Assembly: GCA_002346475.1 (NCBI GenBank) | Contig: DDZV01000005.1 | Coordinates: 7,219-71,218, forward strand | DNA from: Acidobacteria bacterium UBA2999 | GTDB lineage: Bacteria > Acidobacteriota > Vicinamibacteria > Vicinamibacterales > UBA2999 | Direction: 5' to 3' | Length of the DNA: 64,000 nucleotides | Shown here: positions 16,932 to 24,198 of the stretch, piece after piece | How positions within the stretch are numbered: the stretch's first letter is position 1 | Layout: each line of letters opens with the position of its first letter | Made by a program: the position numbers and the translations under genes | Notes under the pieces: generated by a model | What the model saw: the letters and a program-made list of their open reading frames with translations, nothing else | What the model was told of the DNA's origin: nothing | Databases searched by the model: none

Positions 16932-18383
16932 TTATGGCTTTGTGCTAAATGGTAGTTCATACGAAAAATAGCCGAATGCTCCTACAGAGACTTGGTTTTT
17001 TGTAATGATTACTGGAACCGAAAACCCAAGGATTGTTTGTGTGTTACCTACGTTCCAACCCGTACGGAAACCAGGCGCCAAAGTCCACACGGTTGTCCAA
17101 TTAGTTGCTTCGGCCTGAGCGTCTTCGAATTCAATAACAGCTTCGAGCATTGGCTGGAACATGGGGGAAGCTCGCCAGATATTACTTAAAGCTAGATGAG
17201 GTGTAAAAGTTTTATTGTCTTCGGAAGGTATGTGCGTGAAGCCTGCGTTCCAGTGTAGATAGCTGTTCCCCAATTGCTTGCTGAAGGGTAGATTCAATTG
17301 CCATCCTGCAGTCCCTCCAAGGTTTTTTGAAGCACTTCCGCTAGGAAGGATTAGTGTGAGCCGAGGCGAGAACGCTGGCAGAGTAGCTGTCTCAGGCATT
17401 GCTTGTAATCGATAGTGTAGTTGTAAGTCGCCGACACCTTGGCCTAGGCCGGTAGTGCTATAAGGTACGGTGTAAGATAGCTGGTGACGCCAGCCGAGGA
17501 GTGGCCACTCCTGCGTAAAGGTTGTTTCCCATTCTGTACGATTCCGAAAGTTCACTCCAACAATATTCTGAAAGATACCTGCTTCTTGGTTGAAGGCTTC
17601 TTCAACAAAAAAAGAATTGTCAAGCATTTCAAATGGTTGTGTCGTGTTACTACCCTTTGGAGCAGGTTGTGCGGCAGCAGGTAGTGCTAGCATTGCGAGC
17701 AGGATCAATGTTTGCGCTGCCCGCACTAATAATTTTGATGCTGCCTGTGTTCCAATAGTGATGGTCTGGTGATTTTCTTTTCGTAGACGGACGCTGTCTG
17801 CTACTCCATCACGTGCTTCAACTTGAATAGATTGGCCAGGTTTTAAATCGTGATGTTCGAGAAATCTTAGAAATGGTTTGTCTTGATCAATAACTCGAAC
17901 AACTTTTACCTCAGTATCTAGAGGACATGTCAGAAGACTTTGTGTATTTTGTGGTTTTAAGGATCCTTTCGAGTCAGGAATCGGATCTCCATGAGGATCG
18001 GTAGCTGGACGACCTAACATTTCGTCCATTCGGTCAACCAGACGATCTGATACAGCATGCTCAAGCTGTTCGGCATCCTCGTGAACTTCGTCCCATTTCA
18101 GTCCCATCACGTTGACCAAAAAAAGCTCAATGAGTCGATGCCTACGTAGGACTAGGGTCGCAAGTTTCTTACCAGCGGACGTGAGCATTACACCTGCATA
18201 GGGCTCGTATTCCACTAGTCCGGACTCAGCCAGTGTCTTGACCATTGTTGTCGCCGTACCAGGAGAAATATCTAATGTCGCTGCAAGTTGACCCATCGGC
18301 AGGAGTCGTTGTTTAGGCTCTAGTCCTGCAGTGCCTTGGTAGATAGCTTTGAGATAGTCTTCAACAGTGCTTGATGGGGACAT
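16932..18383 (-). CDS. DtxR/MntR-family regulator fused to exported beta-barrel-like domain
   Basis: One uninterrupted 483-codon frame. Residues 1-220 form a full DtxR-type regulator: winged helix starting TVEDYLKAIY, dimerisation helix with HRLIE and HEDAEQLEHAVSD, and an SH3/FeoA-like domain ending TIGTQAASKLLV. Metal-site positions Asp9, Glu105, Glu108 and His109 resemble MntR more than DtxR (Glu where DtxR has Cys102), suggesting Mn or Fe sensing. Directly after, RAAQTLILLAMLALPAAAQ looks like a cleavable signal peptide, followed by about 245 residues of alternating, aromatic-rich strands resembling outer-membrane transporter or phenol-degradation MetA-like barrels. A cytoplasmic repressor and an exported barrel cannot both work in one chain unless it is processed. 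GTG at 17724-17726 (codon 220) could start the barrel separately. The gene is divergent from a multicopper oxidase. Confidence 0.8.
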   Translation of the reverse strand: MSPSSTVEDYLKAIYQGTAGLEPKQRLLPMGQLAATLDISPGTATTMVKTLAESGLVEYEPYAGVMLTSAGKKLATLVLRRHRLIELFLVNVMGLKWDEVHEDAEQLEHAVSDRLVDRMDEMLGRPATDPHGDPIPDSKGSLKPQNTQSLLTCPLDTEVKVVRVIDQDKPFLRFLEHHDLKPGQSIQVEARDGVADSVRLRKENHQTITIGTQAASKLLVRAAQTLILLAMLALPAAAQPAPKGSNTTQPFEMLDNSFFVEEAFNQEAGIFQNIVGVNFRNRTEWETTFTQEWPLLGWRHQLSYTVPYSTTGLGQGVGDLQLHYRLQAMPETATLPAFSPRLTLILPSGSASKNLGGTAGWQLNLPFSKQLGNSYLHWNAGFTHIPSEDNKTFTPHLALSNIWRASPMFQPMLEAVIEFEDAQAEATNWTTVWTLAPGFRTGWNVGNTQTILGFSVPVIITKNQVSVGAFGYFSYELPFSTKP

Positions 18384-18412
18384 TACTTCTGTCAGTTTAA
18401 CCGACCACTACC

Positions 18413-18464
18413 AGTCAAATCATTGACTTTTGCTTCTCATATATATAATTTTGACTAATCAAAA
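18413..18464 (+). promoter_or_regulatory. multicopper oxidase promoter with two inverted repeats
   Basis: AGTCAAATCATTGACT (18413-18428) is a perfect six-base inverted repeat with a four-base spacer and contains the likely -35 TTGACT. TATAAT (18444-18449) is the likely -10, 15 bases on. TTTTGACTAATCAAAA (18449-18464) is a second perfect six-base inverted repeat with a four-base spacer, ending on the A of the oxidase start codon. Both lie in the 80-base gap from the divergent DtxR-type gene, so they are candidate operators for it. The predicted transcript would be nearly leaderless, with no Shine-Dalgarno site. Confidence 0.6.
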
Positions 18465-19519
18465 TGAGTTGGAGACTTATTAATCGAAGAAAATGGCTTC
18501 ATCTGACTGGTCTAGGTTCGCTGGCTAGTGGATTACTTCAGGGCACTCGACTTGCTGGACAGGTACCTAAGAGCCAAAGCCATTTATCCGAAAAACATAT
18601 GGCTGGGGCCATGGGCACTGTTGGCCAGGTGTCATCAATGGATTTTAGTCCTACAAATTTTCTTCGGAGTTGGAATTTTTCTGACATGCCGTTACCTGAT
18701 CGGAATCAGTACTATCGAGAGACGCCAAGACCAGATGGTACGTTGTTTCGGGAATATGAACTCTATGCTTCCGATCGTGAGATAGAGATTGCACCTGGAA
18801 TTTTCTTCCCTGCCTGGACTTTTAATAATCAGGTCCCTGGTCCTACACTGAGAGCAACAGAAGGCGATCGAGTTCGAATTAATTTTAGAAATCTTGGTTC
18901 ACACCCTCACACTATCCATTTTCATGGTTGGCACCCACCGGCGATGGACGGTTCATTACCAGGTCAAGAAGTTGAGCCTGGAGAGACATTTGTGTACGAA
19001 TTTGATGCAGAGCCATTTGGTTTACATTTGTATCATTGTCATGCGGTGCCTTTGAAACGCCATATCCATAAAGGTTTGTACGGCACATTCATCGTAGACC
19101 CAAAATCAAAAAGAACAGTGGCTGATGAAATGGTGATGGTGATGAACGCCTTTGATTCTAACTTTGATACAGAGAACGAAGTTTACGCTGTTAACACAGT
19201 AGCAAATGCGTATATGCGTGAGCCAATACGAGTTAATGTTGGACAGCTGGTGCGCATCTATTTGGTTAACTTGACAGAATTCGATTTGATTAACAGCTTA
19301 CACCTGCACGGCATGTTTTTTGATGTGTACCCGACTGGTACATCACTCAAACCATCACTGAACACGGACACGCTTATGTTGTGTCAAGGTGAGCGGGCCA
19401 TTATTGAGACTACTTTTCGTTATTCAGGTGATTTTATGTTCCATGCCCATCAGAGTGAATTTGCCGAGTTAGGGTGGATGGGGCTCTTCCGGGCTGAGGA
19501 ACAGCATGATGTCGCCTAA
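18464..19519 (+). CDS. two-domain multicopper oxidase, Tat-exported
   Basis: A 351-residue protein with a Tat signal (NRRKWLHLTGLGSLASG) and two cupredoxin domains. Copper motifs are all present: HTIHFHGWH and HLYHCHAVPLKRH in the first domain, SLHLHGMFFD and FMFHAHQSEFAELGWMG in the second. This is the plan of small two-domain laccase-like oxidases and of nitrite reductase-like proteins. In its setting, oxidation of a metal ion such as Fe(II), Mn(II) or Cu(I) is the likely role. The gene overlaps the ZIP transporter by 14 bases and is divergent from the DtxR-type regulator, so oxidase and transporter probably form a metal-controlled operon. Confidence 0.85.
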   Translation: MSWRLINRRKWLHLTGLGSLASGLLQGTRLAGQVPKSQSHLSEKHMAGAMGTVGQVSSMDFSPTNFLRSWNFSDMPLPDRNQYYRETPRPDGTLFREYELYASDREIEIAPGIFFPAWTFNNQVPGPTLRATEGDRVRINFRNLGSHPHTIHFHGWHPPAMDGSLPGQEVEPGETFVYEFDAEPFGLHLYHCHAVPLKRHIHKGLYGTFIVDPKSKRTVADEMVMVMNAFDSNFDTENEVYAVNTVANAYMREPIRVNVGQLVRIYLVNLTEFDLINSLHLHGMFFDVYPTGTSLKPSLNTDTLMLCQGERAIIETTFRYSGDFMFHAHQSEFAELGWMGLFRAEEQHDVA

Positions 19520-20717
19520 TCAAATGATAGTTCGTAATAATCTTTTTTTAGCACTGCTGCCACTAGTGCTTCTTGGTTGTGTGCTTGCTTTACTTGTTTG
19601 GTCACCTTCCACAGAAATTTTTCAGGTTCCCGGCACACCACCTGTTGAGCAATTAACATTTCAGCGTGTCGTGTTGGATGATGATGGCATTGTGGCAACA
19701 GTACTCAATGATGGCCCAGATTCAGTCACGATTGCCCAGGTACAGGTAGACGATGCTTTTTGGATGTTTGAGGCTAGTAATGGACAAGTCATTGGTCATC
19801 TTGGCCGTACGGCACTGCGTATTCCCTATCCTTGGATAGAAGGAGAAGCACATCTACTGAGAGTCCTTACTTCGACAGGTGCAACATTTGAGTATGTAAT
19901 ATCGGTAGCTGTAGAAACACCAAAGCCCAGTGTTAGATTATTTGGAGTTTTTGCGTTGATTGGGATCTACGTTGGTGTGTTACCAGTAGCCATTGGCTTG
20001 CTATGGTTTCCTTTTTTAGCACAACTTTCTTCCAGAAGCATGGATTTCTTATTGGCATTAACAGTCGGTCTATTAGTCTTTCTATTTGTTGATGGATCAC
20101 ATGATGGCCTGGAACTAGCTACGGCATTACCGGAGTCGTTTCAAGGGGCTACTTTGTTTATTGTCGCAACTGCTGGTGCCTTCTTGTTGCTCGAAGCTGT
20201 TAGTGGCTGGCTTCGTGTCAGACGTTACAGATCGACTACTGAATCTAGTAACAGTGCCTGGGTTCTTGCGGTCCTCATTGCTATTGGGATTGGACTGCAC
20301 AATTTTGCTGAAGGCTTGGCAATTGGCTCTGCATTTGCTCTTGGCGAAGCTACTTTTGGGATTCTCCTAATTGTAGGTTTCACTTTACACAACACAACTG
20401 AGGGTCTGGCAATTGTTGCGCCTCTTGCTCGAGCACATGTCCCTGTACGTGTCATACGGTTAATCCAGCTTGGGCTAATCGGCGGCCTTCCAACGATTGC
20501 TGGGGCTTGGCTCGGAGGTTTTGTGTACTCACCAGTGTGGTCAGTTTTTTTTCTTGCCTGCGGTGTAGGAGCAATTGGGCAGGTTGTTACGCAAGTTACT
20601 CGTCAAATAGTCGGTACAAAATCTGTTGTTGGTGAATTAGCTAGTGTGCCAGTTCTGGGAGGACTTGTGACGGGTTGTGCTGTTATGTATGTCACAGGAA
20701 TGATTGTGGGGGGATGA
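19506..20717 (+). CDS. ZIP-family metal transporter with N-terminal periplasmic domain
   Basis: A 403-residue membrane protein. One N-terminal helix (about 12-31) is followed by a beta-rich domain of about 110 residues (45-138) that should face the periplasm, then about eight transmembrane helices. HNFAEG at 265-270 and HNTTEG at 295-300 are the paired metal-binding motifs of ZIP helices IV and V. ZIP proteins import divalent metals such as Zn, Fe and Mn. The extra N-terminal domain is not usual for bacterial ZIPs and could dock the multicopper oxidase encoded just upstream. Start ATG at 19506 lies inside the oxidase gene behind GAGGAA. Confidence 0.87.
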   Translation: MMSPNQMIVRNNLFLALLPLVLLGCVLALLVWSPSTEIFQVPGTPPVEQLTFQRVVLDDDGIVATVLNDGPDSVTIAQVQVDDAFWMFEASNGQVIGHLGRTALRIPYPWIEGEAHLLRVLTSTGATFEYVISVAVETPKPSVRLFGVFALIGIYVGVLPVAIGLLWFPFLAQLSSRSMDFLLALTVGLLVFLFVDGSHDGLELATALPESFQGATLFIVATAGAFLLLEAVSGWLRVRRYRSTTESSNSAWVLAVLIAIGIGLHNFAEGLAIGSAFALGEATFGILLIVGFTLHNTTEGLAIVAPLARAHVPVRVIRLIQLGLIGGLPTIAGAWLGGFVYSPVWSVFFLACGVGAIGQVVTQVTRQIVGTKSVVGELASVPVLGGLVTGCAVMYVTGMIVGG

Positions 20718-20804
20718 GTATTTTTACTCGGCGTTAGGGATCGTTCTAAGAGCGCAGTAGTTTTTAATTTTTTTTTTGGTTTTAGTCCAGGCTATATTGA
20801 TTAG

Positions 20805-21224
20805 GTGGATCTAGATAAATCTCGTTGGTCCGGCGAAGGGCAATTTACTGAAACGCTCATTGAGGCATTAAAAGCACTTCAATCAATATCCTATCTGCTT
20901 GTCGAAGACGCGCCTGCAACTCGATCAGACGCGGACTACAATTTCATCAGCAATGAGATGTTTGTGCGGTTTCAGACGAAACAAAGCATTGAACGTAGGA
21001 AATGGATGGGGATCATTCCAGTTCGACGAACGTTCTTACTGCCAGTGATGACGCTTGCCGATCTAGGGAAGTCTTTTGTTGAGACTGAGACGGTTGGAGA
21101 ACCTGATTATATCGATGAGGGAATGATTCAGTTTTTAAAGTCTGAACGAATCATTCCACCATATCAGACTAGAGGTTATAAACTCGTAGAGCTTGTTCGT
21201 ATCTACGAAGTAAAGGACTCATAA
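20805..21224 (+). CDS. conserved-looking protein of unknown function
   Basis: Not recognised. The frame begins at GTG 20805, 88 bases after the ZIP gene, and encodes 139 residues with a normal soluble composition and no signal peptide or membrane helix. The middle part, from FVRFQTKQSIERRKWMG to VRRTFLLPVMTLADLG, is mixed alpha/beta and basic; the C-terminus is charged. A run of T precedes the gene. It could be a tail gene of the metal locus or independent. Confidence 0.55.
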   Translation: MDLDKSRWSGEGQFTETLIEALKALQSISYLLVEDAPATRSDADYNFISNEMFVRFQTKQSIERRKWMGIIPVRRTFLLPVMTLADLGKSFVETETVGEPDYIDEGMIQFLKSERIIPPYQTRGYKLVELVRIYEVKDS

Positions 21225-21279
21225 TGCTTGTGAGAATTTTTAATAATGTACCTCATAGAACCCAGGTTGGGAGTTAGCG

Positions 21280-22410
21280 ATGAAGAAACTTGTACTAGTC
21301 GCATTGTTGATGGCAAGCCAAGCGCTTGTGTACTCAGCGGATGAACTGCCACTGGAGCAGATCACATTGCCGGCAGGTTTTACGATCGATGTTTATGCTT
21401 CGGATATTCCGTTTGCTCGAGAGATGGTGCTATCGCCTTCGGGCACACTTTTTGTAGGTTCGAGAAATTTTGGAAAAAAAGAAGGCACAAATGTTTATGC
21501 CGTGCTCGATACCGACCAGGACCAGAAAGCAGACGAAGTCTTAATTATTGCGAGTAACCTTTTAAGTCCAAATGGTGTGGCATTTCACAACGATGCTCTT
21601 TATGTAGCTCAGCAGAACCAGATACTACGTTTTGATGATATTGAAACTAAACTCAAGAATCCTCCTGAACCAGTAGTGGTTGCTGAAGTGCCTGGTGAAC
21701 CTGCACATGGATGGAAGTTCATAGCATTTGGACCAGATGGCAAGCTCTATGTTCCCGTTGGAGCACCTTGCAACGTTTGTAATAGACGGGATGATGACCC
21801 ACGTTTTGCTACGGTCCTTCGTATGAACCCAGACGGATCAGATGTTGAGATTGTTGCACATGGTGTTAGAAACTCTGTGGGCTTTGACTGGCATCCAGTG
21901 ACTGAGGAGTTCTGGTTTACAAGTAATGGACGCGACATGCTTGGAGACAATCTTCCGCCAGACACTTTGAATCGAGTATCTACGGTAGGCATGGATTTCG
22001 GGTTTCCTTTCTGTCACGCAGGGGATTTGCCAGATCCCGAGTTTGGACATATTCATTCGTGTGGGGACTTTACACCACCAGCCCAGAAACTTGGACCACA
22101 CGTTGCTTCACTTGGAATGACCTTCTATACCGGTGCTATGTTTCCATCAAAATACCGAAACCAGATTTTCATTGCTGAGCACGGTTCGTGGAATCGAAGT
22201 CAAAAGATTGGATATCGTGTCACGCTTGTGCAATTAGACATGAACAGCGAAGCAATCTCATACGAACCATTTGCAGAAGGTTGGCTTAATGGTCAGGATA
22301 ATTGGGGTCGCCCCGTAGACGTTTTAGTAATGCCAGACGGTGCTCTCCTTGTATCAGATGATCAAACAGGTACGATTTATCGTATTAGTTATGCAAGGGG
22401 CAATTCTTGA
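21280..22410 (+). CDS. exported beta-propeller sugar (sorbosone-type) dehydrogenase
   Basis: A 376-residue protein with a Sec signal peptide (MKKLVLVALLMASQALVYSA) and a six-bladed propeller of the soluble glucose/L-sorbosone dehydrogenase superfamily. Landmarks are LPAGFTIDVYA, FGPDGKLYVPVGAPCNVC, HGVRNSVGFDWHPV, FTSNGRDMLGDNLPPD and AEHGSWNRS. The His and Arg of HGVRN, the GD of the fourth blade and the HGSWNR segment are where characterised relatives hold PQQ and Ca. It probably oxidises a sugar or alcohol in the periplasm; the substrate is unknown. No PQQ synthesis genes are in the window. Confidence 0.82.
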   Translation: MKKLVLVALLMASQALVYSADELPLEQITLPAGFTIDVYASDIPFAREMVLSPSGTLFVGSRNFGKKEGTNVYAVLDTDQDQKADEVLIIASNLLSPNGVAFHNDALYVAQQNQILRFDDIETKLKNPPEPVVVAEVPGEPAHGWKFIAFGPDGKLYVPVGAPCNVCNRRDDDPRFATVLRMNPDGSDVEIVAHGVRNSVGFDWHPVTEEFWFTSNGRDMLGDNLPPDTLNRVSTVGMDFGFPFCHAGDLPDPEFGHIHSCGDFTPPAQKLGPHVASLGMTFYTGAMFPSKYRNQIFIAEHGSWNRSQKIGYRVTLVQLDMNSEAISYEPFAEGWLNGQDNWGRPVDVLVMPDGALLVSDDQTGTIYRISYARGNS

Positions 22411-22529
22411 TTTTTACCTTTTAATAAGTATTGCTCCTCACAAAACAATATGAAGAATTTATACCTAGCACTTAAGAATATTGACCCAATTGAACGAATA
22501 ACGTTAGATTCTGATTTGTTTTGTCAAAC

Positions 22530-23489
22530 ATGAGTAGTTTCGTTTCCGAACCACGCAGTGTTGTTTCCGTTGTTGACCTAATAGGCAATACGCCACTTGT
22601 GCGGCTTTCTCGTTTTGAGAAGGGTCTTAATAAAGTCAAGCTTTATGCAAAGCTTGAAGGAAAAAACCCTGGTGGCTCAGTTAAGGACCGTCCAGCAGTT
22701 CGGATGATTGCTGAGGGTGAACGGTCTGGGGCTCTTCGCCCTGGGAAAATAATCTTGGATGCAACATCTGGCAACACTGGGATTGCCTACGCGATGATTG
22801 CAGCATCACAACAGTATCCCGTCAAGTTGTGCATTCCTGACAACGTTAGTTTGGAGCGGAAACGTATTTTGCGTGCTTACGGTGCAGACCTTGTAATGAC
22901 AAATCCACTCGAAGGTTCCGATGGTGCCATTCGCATGGCGCGGCACTTGTATGCAGAAACGCCAGACGTGTACTTTTATCCTGATCAATACAATAACGAT
23001 GCGAATTGGCGTTCCCATTTTGAAACAACAGGACTTGAAATTATTAAACAAACAAGTGGAGCATTGACGCATTTTGTTACAGGTCTTGGTACGAGTGGAA
23101 CTTTCATGGGTGTAGGGCGCCGGCTTCGTGAGTACAACTCGTCAATTCGTTTAATTTCGATGCAACCTGCTGAGGCTCTGCATGGTCTTGAGGGTTTAAA
23201 ACAGATGGAGTCTGCAATTGTTCCTGGCATATATGATCCAGAACTGGCAGATGAGGATATTCGGATTGGTACGGAAGAAGCGTACGAAACAACTAGACGC
23301 TTGGCTAGAGAAGAAGGCTTACTAATAGGTATTTCTGGCGGAGCTAATTTAGCTGCTGCTTTGCGTATTGCCCGCGAGACATCAGACGCTGTGATTGTCA
23401 CAATTTTTTGTGACAATGGTGATAAGTACTTATCCGAGCGCTTCTGGGACGAATCGATAAAAAATTCCTCGTTGAAGGGGACTTCGTAA
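22530..23489 (+). CDS. cysM: PLP-dependent cysteine synthase (CysM type)
   Basis: A cysteine synthase/beta-synthase family enzyme of 319 residues. The PLP Lys52 is in GKNPGGSVKDRP, followed by ATSGNTGIAYAMIAA (substrate loop) and the phosphate-cup GLGTSGTFMGVGR. ATG at 22530 is preferred over the upstream TTG at 22521. The next genes encode a JAMM protease, a CysO-like carrier and a MoeZ-type activator, the set known from mycobacteria in which CysM uses thiocarboxylated CysO as sulfur donor. Whether the amino-acid donor is O-phosphoserine or O-acetylserine cannot be told by eye. The stop overlaps the next start (TAATG). Confidence 0.9.
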   Translation: MSSFVSEPRSVVSVVDLIGNTPLVRLSRFEKGLNKVKLYAKLEGKNPGGSVKDRPAVRMIAEGERSGALRPGKIILDATSGNTGIAYAMIAASQQYPVKLCIPDNVSLERKRILRAYGADLVMTNPLEGSDGAIRMARHLYAETPDVYFYPDQYNNDANWRSHFETTGLEIIKQTSGALTHFVTGLGTSGTFMGVGRRLREYNSSIRLISMQPAEALHGLEGLKQMESAIVPGIYDPELADEDIRIGTEEAYETTRRLAREEGLLIGISGGANLAAALRIARETSDAVIVTIFCDNGDKYLSERFWDESIKNSSLKGTS

Positions 23490-23920
23490 TGGCTCTTAAA
23501 TTTAGTTCACGCGTTGCAGATGCCATTCGACAGCATGGAACAGAGACGTACCCGAACGAGTGTTGTGGGGCTTTAATTGGGAATGATGGTATTGTTCATA
23601 GAGCGGTGGCTTTGCCCAATAAAACTGAAGAGGGTCCAAGAAGACGTTTCCTAGTTCGACCTCAAGATTATCGAGAGGCAGAGCAGACGGCCTCTGATTC
23701 CGGCGTCGAGTTACTTGGGTTCTATCATTCTCATCCGGACCACCCCGCTCGTCCATCAGAGTACGATCTCAATCATGCTTGGCCTTTCTTCTCCTACGTG
23801 ATTGTTTCAGTTCGTGATGGAGTGCCTGGTGATATGACTTCCTGGCGGTTGCTTGATGATCGTTCTACTTTTACTGAAGAAGATTTATTAGAAACTATTG
23901 AGGCATCTCGAAAGATATGA
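23489..23920 (+). CDS. JAMM/M67 metalloprotease, Mec-like
   Basis: A 143-residue zinc metalloprotease of the JAB1/MPN/Mov34 family. Glu24 (NECCG), His80 and His82 (FYHSHPDHPARPSEYD) with Ser90 and Asp93 complete the JAMM motif. In the mycobacterial pathway, Mec releases cysteine from the C-terminus of CysO after CysM has attached it. Here it may also trim the three residues after the diglycine of the neighbouring carrier. It overlaps cysM by one base and the carrier gene by four. Confidence 0.88.
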   Translation: MALKFSSRVADAIRQHGTETYPNECCGALIGNDGIVHRAVALPNKTEEGPRRRFLVRPQDYREAEQTASDSGVELLGFYHSHPDHPARPSEYDLNHAWPFFSYVIVSVRDGVPGDMTSWRLLDDRSTFTEEDLLETIEASRKI

Positions 23921-24198
23921 CAAAAGTAATGATTCCTACTCCGTTGCGGCCTTTTACAGATAAGCAAGATGCCGTAGAGATCACTGGTAGCACAGTCGGC
24001 GAAATTCTTACTCAGTTGACTGCGAAGCATGAAGGTTTGCAAAAGCACCTATATAACGAGGATGGCAAGTTGCGAAGCTTTGTCAATATTTACCTCAACG
24101 ACGAAGACATTCGTTATTTACAACGTGAAGAGACCCCTGTGAAGTCAGGTGATACCCTTAGCATTATTCCATCTGTTGCTGGTGGAGTTCCTCAGTGA
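23917..24198 (+). CDS. cysO: CysO-like ubiquitin-fold sulfur carrier
   Basis: A 93-residue MoaD/ThiS-family protein with LRPFTDKQDAVEI, the long FVNIYLNDEDIRYL block typical of CysO, and IIPSVAGG at the C-terminal end. In CysO the terminal diglycine is activated as an adenylate and converted to a thiocarboxylate. In this copy the diglycine (89-90) is followed by VPQ, so it is not terminal and would need trimming before activation. The adjacent JAMM protease is the natural candidate. The stop overlaps the start of the activator gene (TGATG). Confidence 0.87.
   Translation: MTKVMIPTPLRPFTDKQDAVEITGSTVGEILTQLTAKHEGLQKHLYNEDGKLRSFVNIYLNDEDIRYLQREETPVKSGDTLSIIPSVAGGVPQ

Noticed and set aside
20760..20785. 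T-rich run as a terminator after the ZIP gene
   Set aside because: No convincing GC-rich stem precedes the run of T, so it was not listed as a terminator.
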